From assembly GCA_050950345.1 (NCBI GenBank), contig JBMNHK010000002.1, positions 558,001-622,000 on the forward strand: a stretch of 64,000 nt of DNA. Reading direction: 5' to 3'. Below are positions 34,801 to 42,991 of this stretch, in pieces (the first letter of the stretch is position 1; each line of letters begins with the position of its first letter). Under the pieces are notes generated by a model. It ran no database searches. It had not been told where the DNA came from and worked only from the letters and a program-made list of their open reading frames with translations. The stretch is from Pelotomaculum_C sp050950345. GTDB taxonomy: Bacteria > Bacillota > Desulfotomaculia > Desulfotomaculales > Pelotomaculaceae. Made by a program: the position numbers and the translations under genes.

Positions 34801-37161
34801 GTCATGGCCAATCCACGCTTCGGCTTTCTGGTGACCGAACTGGGCACAGGTTATACCTGGTGGCGTAATAGCCGCGAATTTAAACTGACGCCCTGGTCTA
34901 ACGATCCTGTGCTGGATCAACCCGGTGAGCTGTGTTTTATCAGGGACGAAGAGAGCGGCGCAATCTGGCTGGCCACGCCGTCAACTGTAAAAACTGACCG
35001 GCCATATGTGGTAACACATGGCTGGGGTTTCAGCCGTTTTACCCATGAAAGAAACGGTATTGCACAAGAAATGACCCTGTTTGTGCCCCTCGATGACCCG
35101 GTCAAGCTGGGTAAGTTGAGATTAGTCAATCATAGCGGTGAGACCAGGCGCCTATCTGTAACTTACTATGTGGAATGGGTGCTGGGTGTAAACCGTCGTT
35201 TTAACGCTCCCTTTATTCTCACTGAGTGGGATGATAATGCCAGGGTTTTATTGGCACGCAATACCTATCAGGAGACATTTCCGGAAGCTTGCGCCTTCCT
35301 GGGGGTATTGCCGCAAACTGTTGCAGCTTGCGACAGCGCTGCAACCGGTGAATTGACCTGGACTTCGGATCGCCATGAATTTATCGGGCGCAACGGGGAA
35401 TTAACCCATCCGGCTGCCATGGCGAGGGATTTTCTGTCCTCTTATACAGGAGCTTTTTATGATCCCTGTGGCGCTGTGCAGGCAAAGCTTACCCTTGCGC
35501 CGGGTGAAGAACGGAGTGTCTTACTCCTGCTGGGGTGCGGGGAGAATAGAGAGCAGGCTTTGCAGCTGGCGCAAAAATACTCCTGTCCGCAGACTGTCCA
35601 CCAGTCCTATGAGGCTGTAACCAGGCACTGGGAGGAGGTCCTGGGAGCGGTCAAGGTAACCACGCCGTTTAAGGAGATGGATATCCTGTTAAACGGTTGG
35701 CTCCTTTACCAGACCCTGGCCTGCAGGATTTGGGCCAGAGCCGCATTTTACCAGGCAGGCGGAGCTTATGGTTTTCGCGACCAGTTACAGGACGCCCTGG
35801 CTCTCCTGCATACCCGCCCTGAGTTAGCAAGGGAGCAGATCTTGCTCCATGCGGCCCACCAATATATTGAAGGGGATGTTCAGCACTGGTGGCATGTGGA
35901 GACCGAGCGGGGTATCCGCACTTTATTCTCCGATGATTTGCTATGGCTGCCCTATTGTGTGGCCAGATATGTCCAGTATACCGGAGATGACGGGATCCTC
36001 AGCGAGCAAGTACCGTATTTAACCAGTGAACCCTTAAAGGAAGGGGAAGCCGAACGTTACGAGCCTACATGTGTTTCAGAGCATTCAGGCACCGTTATGG
36101 AGCACTGCCTTTTGGCTATCGACAGGGCTTTGCAGCGCTTTGGTGAAAATGGCCTGCCGCTGATAGGTACCGGTGACTGGAATGACGGTATGAGCCTGGT
36201 GGGCGCTAAAGGAAAAGGCGAAAGCGTGTGGTTGGGCTGGTTTCTCTATGGCATCCTGAAGAAGTTTGTGCTTTTATGCCGGGAGCAGGGCCGGCAGGAT
36301 GTGGCTGAGCTTTACCAGGCGGCTTCTATGCAGCTGTCTATCTCATTGGACAAAAACGCCTGGGATGGCCAATGGTACCGCAGGGCACGGACTGATGCCG
36401 GGCAATGGCTGGGTTCAATTTACAATGAGGAATGCCGTATTGACGCCATTGCTCAATCATGGTCGGTGATATCAGGAGCGGCCCCCAGGGATAAAGCATT
36501 GCTGGCCATGGAATCTTTTGAGCGTGAGCTGGTAGATCGCGAACTCAATGTGATTCGTTTATTGGCGCCTCCTTTTGACAGCACCGAACCGAGTCCCGGT
36601 TATATCCAGGGCTATCCGCCCGGCATTAGAGAAAACGGGGCCCAGTATACCCATGGCACCATTTGGAGCGTTATCGCCTGGGCCAAACTCGGCCAGGGTG
36701 AGCGAGCCTTGGAATTGTTCCAGCTGTTAAACCCCATCAATCACACCAGGACAAACAATGAAGCCAGGCAGTATGGTGGAGAACCTTATGTGATGGCGGC
36801 CGACGTGTATACGGTTGAGCCCCATGAAGGGCGCGCCGGATGGACCTGGTATACCGGGGCGGCAGGATGGATGTACCAGGCAGGCCTTGAGTGGATCTTA
36901 GGTATACGCCGCCGGGCTAACCGGCTGTACATTGCTCCCTGTATTCCTGAGGATTGGCCCGGTTTTTCCGTCAGCTACCGTTTTGGTCGGGCCAGCTATC
37001 ATATCGTGGTTAAAAATGCGCCTCACAGTTCAGGCAGAATAACTGCACTGCAAATTGACGGAAAGTCTGTTGATCTTACTGGTAGGGAAAAACAGGAAGG
37101 CTGTTATATAGAGATGAAAGATGACGGTGAGAGCCATGAGGTGCTGCTGGTATTGTCATGA
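28879..37161 (+). CDS. cyclic beta-1,2-glucan synthase-like protein (GT84 + GH94)
   Basis: A 2760-residue membrane protein, near the size of Brucella Cgs and Agrobacterium ChvB. Order: N-terminal region (1-390), two spans (about 395-450), a glycosyltransferase domain with D-A-D (D616, D618) and QKRLHRW (759-765), more spans (about 810-990), then long beta-sandwich/GH94 phosphorylase-like modules. The last holds GDWNDG (D2433-D2436), the GH94 acid motif, and a C-terminal phosphorylase domain. Such enzymes prime, elongate and cyclise beta-1,2-glucan from UDP-glucose. The ATG at 28879 lacks a good ribosome site; an in-frame ATT follows an internal GGGAGG. No glucan exporter (NdvA) is adjacent. 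Confidence 0.9.
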   Translation: MLIFGRSLDINTERLRQKAHELALTHDPYFKLGAPRRLWREFNKDVMNLRAFIRNLQEKETVCSQPAEEWLLDHADFIEEQVMMIRRQLSGKLLRRLPCLKKAGDLRVLSICADYLEHVDGLFDEDSLVAYINSYQEVLILSIAEVWSIPLVMRIALIRRLAAVMELVRDRRDACELVERMLSGIEPAKLEPELLNQALDQASQDIPLSGPLLVHLISHLREWADDSVTVREWLFCKLENGPDSLEQIVSYEFQLQAAYQVTAGNIIGSMRNISRLQWQEQFEAICTVEQTLRQESAGSYPLLDFSSRDILRRQVEKLARRLGVPENLVAEQAVDLAAKVCEQYDEEHMELDGVLPRQAFVPYYLLEPDGIVQLRKALKTCSSPRYLPENSIAHRATGTYFTLLAGLFFAALAVFSWWIGGNNNLSFGQWIFIIAALLLPASEWAVTIVHWLIGCVKETRPLLRYDFSQGVPPEAMTMVVIPVIWSSVTEVQDIAARLELHYLANRDPNIHFALLGDLCDATAETLPDDDAILDAARSCIEELNEKYASRGGSTFHLFQRRRQWNPSEGVWMGWERKRGILVEFVELLRGRPDTSFSTIIGDSSVLEQIRYIITLDADTQLPLGSAQRMIGNLHLPYNRPRLNRKQTRVVEGYGVLQPHIGISHGASLRSWFAGLWSADPGIDPYAFAVSDPYQDGFGQGIFTGKGIFDVEAFARVLCSRIPDNRVLSHDLLEGGFLRAGLLSDVELIDEHPATFSSYQKRLHRWVRGDWQLLPWLLPRVRDRQGSMQPVDLSVITRWQIIDNLRRSLLPPGLLALLLLGMGLLPGYAERWLAIVLATLFLPVLRQLTFLRWAFWRPRSLLATVGQVLVTIITLPFQSVVLLDAIIRTLYRLLVSKRHLLEWVSAAEVERRHRAGAQLLLGLTGGYLLILLQVFIAASLPAGTPRFIVLVLCALWAAAPFFVYLLDRPAVGKARLLSRDEEGELYKLAGQIWAFFEDYVTASDHWLPPDNVQYEPPNGVARRTSPTNIGLYLACVLAARDFGFIDTPGLVERLERTLATVEELATWHGHLYNWYDTVTLKPLPPQYVSTVDSGNFVGCLIIVKEGLREWLSTEQTGSDQMAAELSMIKRNQAIDVAFAAEIAPDLKQVDKGAGVDWQQRGQRLLNRLETLISGTDFRPLYDRKAKLFSLGYQTGLRETDRIKYDLAASEARLASFIAIALGQVPSSHWHALGRTMTRIGRRVALLSWSGTMFEYLMPWLFMQTYRNTVWDSTYHAVVQRQITYARIRGIPFGISESGYYAFDFRMNYQYRAFGVPGLGFKHGLEQDLVVAPYATFLALPFALRQGLDNLRKLEELGVRGEYGFFEAIDFTRERLPRDCSHVVIKSFMTHHQGMSLLALTNMIAPRKMYERFHQDRRVQSAELLLQERIPPRPQIIKHTAMRNINAYQRPPATTGGVREFVSADTPSPEVCLLSNGTMTSIVTNSGSGVLLQDGLAISRWSEDPVLDNWGSYLYIRDVTHDHVWSPAFQPCRVSSPQQRVQFSLDRATFMRVDGDIHTSLEICVSPEWNAEVRRLTLANTGNESRILEVTSFLELVLTSPDAFDAHQAFSKLFIKTAYVEENNCLLAKRRLRQADEKTLWAAHTMLSTSKNIGPVEYETNRASFIGRGHTMASPQGLQSRLHKTVGSVADPAFVMRQRLSLEPGEQAQLFIITSVAGTREEVLDIVSRFNSELLVERTFQLAWNRSQIELRHLRLTAAEASVFQTLAGRVLYNPPLGKERSLNIKANTKGQSGLWAHGISGDIPILLVRINDLANLPFVVKVITGNEYLRRLGLYFDLVILNESAGGYQQDLQDALQRVLEKGFAGDCDKRTGGNFVINAGNLPEQDKILLLAAARITLLAGGASIRAQTRLKQRKYSRPPVFKATKAIVESVGREPVNANELLFFNGWGGFTPDGKGYQILHKKGNHLPAPWSNVMANPRFGFLVTELGTGYTWWRNSREFKLTPWSNDPVLDQPGELCFIRDEESGAIWLATPSTVKTDRPYVVTHGWGFSRFTHERNGIAQEMTLFVPLDDPVKLGKLRLVNHSGETRRLSVTYYVEWVLGVNRRFNAPFILTEWDDNARVLLARNTYQETFPEACAFLGVLPQTVAACDSAATGELTWTSDRHEFIGRNGELTHPAAMARDFLSSYTGAFYDPCGAVQAKLTLAPGEERSVLLLLGCGENREQALQLAQKYSCPQTVHQSYEAVTRHWEEVLGAVKVTTPFKEMDILLNGWLLYQTLACRIWARAAFYQAGGAYGFRDQLQDALALLHTRPELAREQILLHAAHQYIEGDVQHWWHVETERGIRTLFSDDLLWLPYCVARYVQYTGDDGILSEQVPYLTSEPLKEGEAERYEPTCVSEHSGTVMEHCLLAIDRALQRFGENGLPLIGTGDWNDGMSLVGAKGKGESVWLGWFLYGILKKFVLLCREQGRQDVAELYQAASMQLSISLDKNAWDGQWYRRARTDAGQWLGSIYNEECRIDAIAQSWSVISGAAPRDKALLAMESFERELVDRELNVIRLLAPPFDSTEPSPGYIQGYPPGIRENGAQYTHGTIWSVIAWAKLGQGERALELFQLLNPINHTRTNNEARQYGGEPYVMAADVYTVEPHEGRAGWTWYTGAAGWMYQAGLEWILGIRRRANRLYIAPCIPEDWPGFSVSYRFGRASYHIVVKNAPHSSGRITALQIDGKSVDLTGREKQEGCYIEMKDDGESHEVLLVLS

Positions 37162-37222
37162 AGTAAAACTGTTGTGAGGTAAAAATATAGGGGAGAACCG
37201 TATTCCCGAAGTGATGTAATTA

Positions 37223-37265
37223 GACTTTGCAGGGTCATAGAGGCTTATGATCTTCAAAGTCTTTT
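37223..37265 (+). terminator. probable terminator after the glucan synthase gene
   Basis: GACTTTG (37223-37229) pairs with CAAAGTC (37255-37261), with an inner GTCAT/ATGAT helix, followed by TTTT. The rest of the 290-base gap (37162-37452) shows nothing else I can support. Confidence 0.6.
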
Positions 37266-37452
37266 ACATTTCAAACAAAATATTCCGTATGGACATCATT
37301 ATGCACCTCCATTATGTGAGCCTGTTTTGCTATGATATAGTTATGCCGAGGCTCCAGGTGATTAAAGGGTAAACTGTTATGGAAGCTTGGTATTTATAAA
37401 AAAACCATCCAAGGTATACTTTGTTTTATTATTATAAAGGAGAGCGATAATA

Positions 37453-38130
37453 ATGGGGAGACCTTTTAAAGTATGTGAACGGGTTTATATGGTCGGCGGC
37501 CCGGATATTACGGATGCTAGGGATTGCTGCATTTATCTGGTTGATGGAGGGGATGAGCTGGCCTTGATCGACACAGGAGCAGGCCGTTCCTGTGGTGCTG
37601 TCCAGGATAATATCCTGTCCCTGGGGCTGAATCCCTCTCTTTTGAGATATGTGGTGGCTACACATGGTCATATTGACCACATCGGGGGGCTCCATTATTT
37701 TCAGGCCAGAGGGGCGAAAGTATCAGCCCACGTCCTGGAAAAACCCGCAATTGTAGAAGGCAGGAACGATTTGACGGGAGCTTCATATTACGGAGTAAAA
37801 TATCAACCGGTTACTATTGATCTGCCCCTGGACGGCCAGAAGCAGGATCTTTCTATCGGTGACTTGACGCTGCATTGTTTGTTCACGCCAGGCCACACCC
37901 CTGGCGGTATCAGCCCCTATCTGGATGTTGAGGGAACCAGGATACTCTTTGGGCAGGATATCCACGGTCCCTTTGACCCTTCCTGGGGCTCTGATATGGA
38001 GAGCTGGAGGAGGTCTATGCAAGAATTGCTGGCCTTAAATGCGGACATACTCTGTGAAGGCCACTTCGGGATTTATCAACCGGCGCACAAGGTGCGGAAT
38101 TATATTGAATACTATCTTAAGCAGTATTAA
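37453..38130 (+). CDS. metallo-beta-lactamase-fold hydrolase
   Basis: A 225-residue MBL-fold hydrolase with the dimetal motif THGHIDHIGG (about 70-79), a later TPGHTPGG and a final GHFG. The family includes glyoxalase II-like thioesterases and other hydrolases; the substrate is unknown. AAAGGAG precedes the ATG. It is closed by its own terminator, so it is probably a single transcript. Confidence 0.9.
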   Translation: MGRPFKVCERVYMVGGPDITDARDCCIYLVDGGDELALIDTGAGRSCGAVQDNILSLGLNPSLLRYVVATHGHIDHIGGLHYFQARGAKVSAHVLEKPAIVEGRNDLTGASYYGVKYQPVTIDLPLDGQKQDLSIGDLTLHCLFTPGHTPGGISPYLDVEGTRILFGQDIHGPFDPSWGSDMESWRRSMQELLALNADILCEGHFGIYQPAHKVRNYIEYYLKQY

Positions 38131-38197
38131 TGAAACATGGACCCATTGGCTTGCCAGCAGCTTGTTTTTCAGCAACTTGCCTTATCTTGATATCGCT

Positions 38198-38240
38198 CCC
38201 TGGGTGTTCCGGCAGCAAACCGTGGCTCCAGGGCTTTTTT
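38198..38240 (+). terminator. terminator after the MBL-fold gene
   Basis: CCCTGG (38198-38203) pairs with CCAGGG (38228-38233), followed by C and six T. Confidence 0.75.
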
Positions 38241-38260
38241 CCCTGATGGCCGGCAAATCA

Positions 38261-38289
38261 TTGACAATTGATAAACAAATATATAAAAT
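38261..38289 (+). promoter_or_regulatory. strong sigma-A promoter of the DUF2087/GIY-YIG-like gene
   Basis: TTGACA (38261-38266), 17 bases, TAAAAT (38284-38289); about 40 bases before the gene start. Confidence 0.8.
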
Positions 38290-38328
38290 GTCTACAAATA
38301 ACCAATCATTAATAGGATGTGTTTGTGG

Positions 38329-39447
38329 ATGAAAATTTCGGAATTGTTTTGGCGTGCATCCCCTGCGGAGATAAAAAACGGGTACATTGATGCAGGGCAA
38401 GAATATGTATGCTTGTTATGCGGGGAAAGAATTGAGAAGGGGCTTGTTTACCCTGGTGATGGAGTTTTTTATGAAGCTCAGAGGTATATTCAAGTCCATA
38501 TAGGGGAAAATCATGGGCCAATGTTTGATTACCTGGTTCAACTGGATAAAAGGGTTACCGGTCTTACCGAGCACCAGAAAAACCTCTTGCAGCTTTTTTA
38601 TCAAGGGAAAAGCGATCTGGAAGTTCAAAAAGAAATGAGTATCGGCAGTGCCTCAACTATTCGCAACCACAGGTTTGTTCTCAAAGAAAAGGAGCGCCAG
38701 GCCAAGGTTTTTTTAGCTCTGATGGAACTGTTACGGGAGAAAAACAGGCCTTCCCATGTCTCTGCGCCATCCCAAAAAACAGGTGTAGTTGATAACGCAC
38801 GAGCAGAAAATGATAAGATTATTAAGAAGTACTTTCCTGAAGGCAGGGGAGGGAAATTAATTCACCTGGCCATGAAAGATAAGTTCAGGCGGGTTGTCTT
38901 GAGGGAAATAAGCAATAGGTTTGAGAAGGATGTTGTATACAGCGAGAAGGAAGTCAACGAGATATTGCAAACAGCCCATGAGGATTACGTAACCTTGCGC
39001 AGGTTATTGATTGAATATGGATTTTTGGATAGGTTGCCTGACGGCAGCCAGTATTGGTTAAAAGAGGAAGCAACCGGAATGGGGGAAGAAGCTATGGATC
39101 GCAAAAAAGAATTAAAGCAACAGTATAAAGAGATGAAAATTGAGGGCGGGGTATACCAGATCAGGAACAAGGAAAACCAGAAGATTTTTATTGATTCCCT
39201 GCCTAACCTGAAAAGCATGAACGGAAGGCTGATGATGCTGCGCGCCGGCAGCCATAAAAATAGAGAACTCCAGGAGGACTTCAATAAATATGGTGAAGAA
39301 GCTTTTGTATTTGAGGTCCTTGAGGTATTGGAAGAAAAGGAAGAAGGATTTTTCGATCGAGCGGAAGAATTAAAAAGCCTTGAAGCAAAGTGGATTGCTA
39401 AGCTGCAGCCCTTTGGTGAACGTGGCTATAACCGGCCAAAAAAATGA
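38329..39447 (+). CDS. DUF2087 protein with HTH-like region and degenerate GIY-YIG-like C-terminus
   Basis: A 372-residue protein with an unusual domain string. Residues 1-80 include a CxxC pair (YVCLLCGERI). About 80-125 look like a LuxR/sigma-type helix-turn-helix (LTEHQKNLLQLFYQGKSDLEV; SIGSASTIRNH). About 160-245 match DUF2087 (YFPEGRGGKLIHLAMKDKFRRVVL, then EYGFLDRLPDG). About 265-372 resemble a GIY-YIG nuclease fold (GGVYQIRNKENQKIF, then EAKWIAKLQPFGERGYN), but the tyrosine/arginine positions are not clearly catalytic. A regulator or RNA/DNA-binding role is plausible. ATG 38329 is preferred to 38317, which abuts its AGGA. Confidence 0.78.
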   Translation: MKISELFWRASPAEIKNGYIDAGQEYVCLLCGERIEKGLVYPGDGVFYEAQRYIQVHIGENHGPMFDYLVQLDKRVTGLTEHQKNLLQLFYQGKSDLEVQKEMSIGSASTIRNHRFVLKEKERQAKVFLALMELLREKNRPSHVSAPSQKTGVVDNARAENDKIIKKYFPEGRGGKLIHLAMKDKFRRVVLREISNRFEKDVVYSEKEVNEILQTAHEDYVTLRRLLIEYGFLDRLPDGSQYWLKEEATGMGEEAMDRKKELKQQYKEMKIEGGVYQIRNKENQKIFIDSLPNLKSMNGRLMMLRAGSHKNRELQEDFNKYGEEAFVFEVLEVLEEKEEGFFDRAEELKSLEAKWIAKLQPFGERGYNRPKK

Positions 39448-39459
39448 GGTGTTGATTGA

Positions 39460-41088
39460 GTGGATAGGCCCTGGTATGCGTTTTATGATCAAGGAGTACC
39501 AAAAACAATTACGGAACCGTTACTGCTGCCGAATGAACTATTAAAACGTAATGCGGCATCCTACCCGGATAAGCCTTTTCTTATTTATAAAGGGGAAGAA
39601 CTCTCTTACCGGATTTGCAATTCTATATCCCGCAGGTTGGCGCAAGGCTTACTTGACCTGGGTGTGGAAAAACAGGACAGGATCACGCTGTTGATGCCCA
39701 ATATGCCTCAATACCCGCTGACCTTGCTGGCTTGCTATAAAATAGGGGCAGTAGCTGTGCCCACCAACCCGCAGTTTACGGTATATGAGTTGACTAACCA
39801 GATCAAGGACAGCGGATCAGATACGATTGTGGTGGCGGCTGCTTTTGCCGGTAAAGCCGTGCAAATCATGAACTCCGGCGAAACTGGGGTGAAAAGGATC
39901 ATTGTCGTACCCAGTCCCGGTATCAGCCCGCAGGAGCAGGAAAGTTTGACAGGTACCCTTAGTTTTGGCGAATTAATTGCTGCTGGTGAAGACAGTGAGC
40001 CGGCTATCCAGGTGAAGCCTGAAGATATCGCGGTGCTGCAGTATACGGGCGGGACAACAGGAATTCCCAAAGGCTGTATCATCACCCAGGCTAATATGGC
40101 TCTTGCCGCCAAGCAAGTGGGCATTTGGTACGGAGTGGGACTCCCCGCCGGGCAGGTCAGGACCCTGGCTACGATACCCCTGTATCATTCTTATGGCCGG
40201 GCCTGTAACATCGATTTATCCCTTTATACAGCCGGGACAATCGTCATTGTAGATCAACCCACGACAGACAATATTCTGGCTGCGATAAATCAATATGAAC
40301 CAAATATCTGGGCGGCAGTGCCTACAATGATCCACGGGATAGTCAATCACCCGGATACAGGCAAGTCAAAAATCGGCATGCTGAAGGCTGTATTAAGCGG
40401 CGGTTCAGCACTGGCCCTGGAGTTGTTGCGCAGTTTTGAAGAAATCTCCGGGTCGCCCATCGTTGAGGGTTTAGGTCTTTCCGAGGTGCCCTACGGTATT
40501 GTTTACAATCCTGTTAAGGGAGTGCGCAAGCCGGGCAGTATAGGGGTTCCGATGCCCAGCGTCGATGTCAGGATTGTTGATGTGGAGACCGGCATGATCG
40601 ATATGCCCACCGGTGAGCCGGGTGAAATGATCTTTAAAACGCCCCAGGTTTCAGCCGGTTACTGGAACAGGCCTGAAGAAACAGCCGAAATCCTGCGGGA
40701 TGGCTGGTTATATACAGGTGATATCGGCTATATGGATGAGGATGGTTACATTTTTATCGTCGATAGAAAAAAGGATGTGCTGTTATGCAGCGGCTTCAGT
40801 GTTTACCCGCGGGAGATCGATGAGGTGTTGTATACCCACCCCCAGGTCTTTGAAGCTTGCACAATCGGTGCGCCGGACGAAAAGCGCGGTGAGACGGTCA
40901 AGTCTTGCGTGATCCTCAAACCGGGGGCAACAATAACTGAGCAGGAATTAATCGATTACTGCCGGGAACGGCTGGCGCCTTATAAAGTGCCCAAAATCAT
41001 AGAGTTTATTGATGAATTGCCCAGGACTTCTTTGGGTAAACCAGATCGCAAAGCCCTGCGAGCACTTGATGAAGCAAAGAACAGATGA
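39460..41088 (+). CDS. acyl-CoA synthetase (AMP-forming, long-chain fatty acid type)
   Basis: A 542-residue ANL-superfamily ligase activating a carboxylic acid through an acyl-AMP to acyl-CoA. The P-loop-like YTGGTTGIPKG (about 195-205), the GLSEV segment (about 345) and the hinge YTGDIGYMDEDGYIFIVDRKKD (about 420-441) are clear, as is the C-terminal catalytic lysine context PRTSLGKPDRK. GAGGTG precedes the GTG start. The nearby CoA-using genes fit growth on organic acids, but it is 35 kb from the CoA-transferase trio, and its substrate is unknown. Confidence 0.92.
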   Translation: MDRPWYAFYDQGVPKTITEPLLLPNELLKRNAASYPDKPFLIYKGEELSYRICNSISRRLAQGLLDLGVEKQDRITLLMPNMPQYPLTLLACYKIGAVAVPTNPQFTVYELTNQIKDSGSDTIVVAAAFAGKAVQIMNSGETGVKRIIVVPSPGISPQEQESLTGTLSFGELIAAGEDSEPAIQVKPEDIAVLQYTGGTTGIPKGCIITQANMALAAKQVGIWYGVGLPAGQVRTLATIPLYHSYGRACNIDLSLYTAGTIVIVDQPTTDNILAAINQYEPNIWAAVPTMIHGIVNHPDTGKSKIGMLKAVLSGGSALALELLRSFEEISGSPIVEGLGLSEVPYGIVYNPVKGVRKPGSIGVPMPSVDVRIVDVETGMIDMPTGEPGEMIFKTPQVSAGYWNRPEETAEILRDGWLYTGDIGYMDEDGYIFIVDRKKDVLLCSGFSVYPREIDEVLYTHPQVFEACTIGAPDEKRGETVKSCVILKPGATITEQELIDYCRERLAPYKVPKIIEFIDELPRTSLGKPDRKALRALDEAKNR

Positions 41089-41139
41089 GGCGAGAGACGG
41101 GCAATAATGGCTACCTATTTCCCAGTCTGGTTGATTATG

Positions 41140-41187
41140 AAACAAGGCTGCGTTTCAGTGTCTAAATCTTGAAACACAGCCTTGTTT
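41140..41187. terminator. bidirectional terminator between convergent genes
   Basis: AAACAAGGCTG (41140-41150) pairs with CAGCCTTGTTT (41177-41187), extended by GTTTCA/TGAAAC inside. T-runs flank both sides. Confidence 0.85.
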
Positions 41188-41255
41188 GATATTATAAGGT
41201 TTACTTTGTGTGATTGATGCTGCCCTCAAAAGGCTTGCGTTATCGCCTGTTCAAG

Positions 41256-42452
41256 CTATAGTACCTGGATGGCGTCGTCCATAGTAGTGAATTGTTCCAC
41301 GCCGTTTTCCGTAACCAGGAAAGTGTCTTCAATACCTACCGTACCCTCGCCGGGGAAAACAAACTTAGGTTCCACAGCTATGACCATGCCTGGCTGCAGG
41401 ATAAGGGGATAATTTCTGGCGATCACAGGTAGCTCATCCAATTCTAAACCCACGCCATGACCGATGAAACTGACCTGATCCTTATAGCCCATAAAATGGG
41501 CGGCCAACCCTGCTTCTTGTGCCATCTCCAACGCCTTGCTGTAAAGGTCTTTACCGTCTACACCGGGTCTGGCTTCTTTGGTGAACATGCCTTTGATTGC
41601 TAGAGCGGTCTGGTGGGCGTGGTTCAGTTTTTCTGATAATGCTCCTAAAGAAAAAATCCTTGTATGGTCAACCATATAGCCATTCAGCACAGGATCGTAA
41701 TCAATGAGCACCGGTTCATTACGGGCAATTTTTTTGTGCCCCGCGCCTTGTGAGGCGGAGATGTTAATTCCAGTGCCGCCTGTGGGCCCGTCAAAGTAAC
41801 TGGGGTAGGCCGCATTCCAGCCGGAAAGGATATGGATGGCCGGCTCCTGGTTGAAAGCCCTGATCCGGGCATATTGATTGCCGCCCCTCTTGCCTAAGAA
41901 GTACTCCAGTTCCGCAGCCAACTCAATTTCAGTCATGCCTACTTTGAGTATCTTCGGCACCTCCGCAAACATTTCCATAGAGAAATTGGCGGCTTCTCTC
42001 AGGCGCTCTATTTCGTACGGGGTCTTGATCATCCTGGTCTCCCGGATGAGCCCCGACACGTCGACAATCTCCAGTGGCTCAAGTATTTTCTTGTACCTGT
42101 TATAATTATTTACCGGCAGGACATCAAACTCCATACCGATCCGGCCGGACCCATTAAACCGCCCTAAAACGTTGGCAGCGATATCTTTAAAGCTTTTTAT
42201 CCGGACAATTTCTTTTAATTCGCTGTCTTCCATGGCCCTTTCAAAGTTTTTTCTGGCCATCAGAAGAGGTTCACCCTCAGCCGGTATCAAGAGGTGGGCG
42301 TCCTGGGTGGTCCCGCTGAAATAATACAGGTCTGCTTTTTGTACCACCAGGGCTGCCTGAATATTAGACGCCAGCAAACGTTCCTGGAAGCGTTTAATTC
42401 TTCCGTAAAGCTCTCCCGCAGGTGTGTTGGAAAACGGTTTTTTCTCGGTCAT
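41256..42452 (-). CDS. M24 family Xaa-Pro dipeptidase/aminopeptidase-like protein
   Basis: A 398-residue cytoplasmic pita-bread metallopeptidase. The N-terminal creatinase-like domain is followed by the M24 catalytic domain with metal ligands in DYDPVLNGYMVDHTR, GHGVGLELDE and the paired Glu regions AVEPKFVF and GIEDTFLV. GGGAGG precedes the ATG. It probably cleaves Xaa-Pro bonds in peptides, though the family includes other activities such as creatinase. It is followed upstream on the same strand by an unknown gene with 38 bases between them. Confidence 0.9.
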   Translation of the reverse strand: MTEKKPFSNTPAGELYGRIKRFQERLLASNIQAALVVQKADLYYFSGTTQDAHLLIPAEGEPLLMARKNFERAMEDSELKEIVRIKSFKDIAANVLGRFNGSGRIGMEFDVLPVNNYNRYKKILEPLEIVDVSGLIRETRMIKTPYEIERLREAANFSMEMFAEVPKILKVGMTEIELAAELEYFLGKRGGNQYARIRAFNQEPAIHILSGWNAAYPSYFDGPTGGTGINISASQGAGHKKIARNEPVLIDYDPVLNGYMVDHTRIFSLGALSEKLNHAHQTALAIKGMFTKEARPGVDGKDLYSKALEMAQEAGLAAHFMGYKDQVSFIGHGVGLELDELPVIARNYPLILQPGMVIAVEPKFVFPGEGTVGIEDTFLVTENGVEQFTTMDDAIQVL

Positions 42453-42490
42453 AGGTTGCCCTCCCGGTATTGTAATTTTATTTCATTCTT

Positions 42491-42991
42491 CTACTTTTCT
42501 TCTTCTTCCATGGTTTTTTTGTATTCTTCAGCCCTCTTTAAAATCTTTTTCATCTCTTCCTCGGCCCAGGCTTCAGCCCGCCCATCCACATAATCATCCA
42601 TAAATAATTTTAATACCCTGTCTGCAGCGGCAGTATTCCACTGGCGTAGTTTGGCAATAGTGGGTTTATCTCCGGCCAGGAACTGGTTGAAGGCGTCCAG
42701 GTCTTCTTTTTTTAAGTAGGTGTTAATAACCTCTGCTTCATCTGCTTCGTCCAGAGGATTAAACCAGGGCAGTCTGGCCAGTTCAATGGCGTCGCCTGTC
42801 CAAACAGCGGCAGAGGTGGAATCTATGCGGTAGGTATGGTGAATTACAGTGCCGTCCAGGTCAATCTTGAGAATTTGACAGGCATCATCGTTACGTTCAA
42901 AGGAGCAAGATTCAGTGTATAATGCTCGCAAGGCATCAATAATATTGTCGTATTCTTCTTCGATAATCGCGGGCCAATCTATTTTCTTCAT
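42491..42991 (-). CDS. hypothetical protein, 166 aa
   Basis: Not recognised. A very acidic, soluble protein with a charged helical C-terminus (EEEMKKILKRAEEYKKTMEEEEK-type, split here as a Lys/Glu-rich helix over the last 25 residues). A central region contains DLDGTVIHHTYR. AAGGAG precedes the ATG. It may be cotranscribed with the M24 peptidase gene 38 bases downstream. Real gene by ribosome site, length and composition. Confidence 0.75.
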   Translation of the reverse strand: MKKIDWPAIIEEEYDNIIDALRALYTESCSFERNDDACQILKIDLDGTVIHHTYRIDSTSAAVWTGDAIELARLPWFNPLDEADEAEVINTYLKKEDLDAFNQFLAGDKPTIAKLRQWNTAAADRVLKLFMDDYVDGRAEAWAEEEMKKILKRAEEYKKTMEEEEK

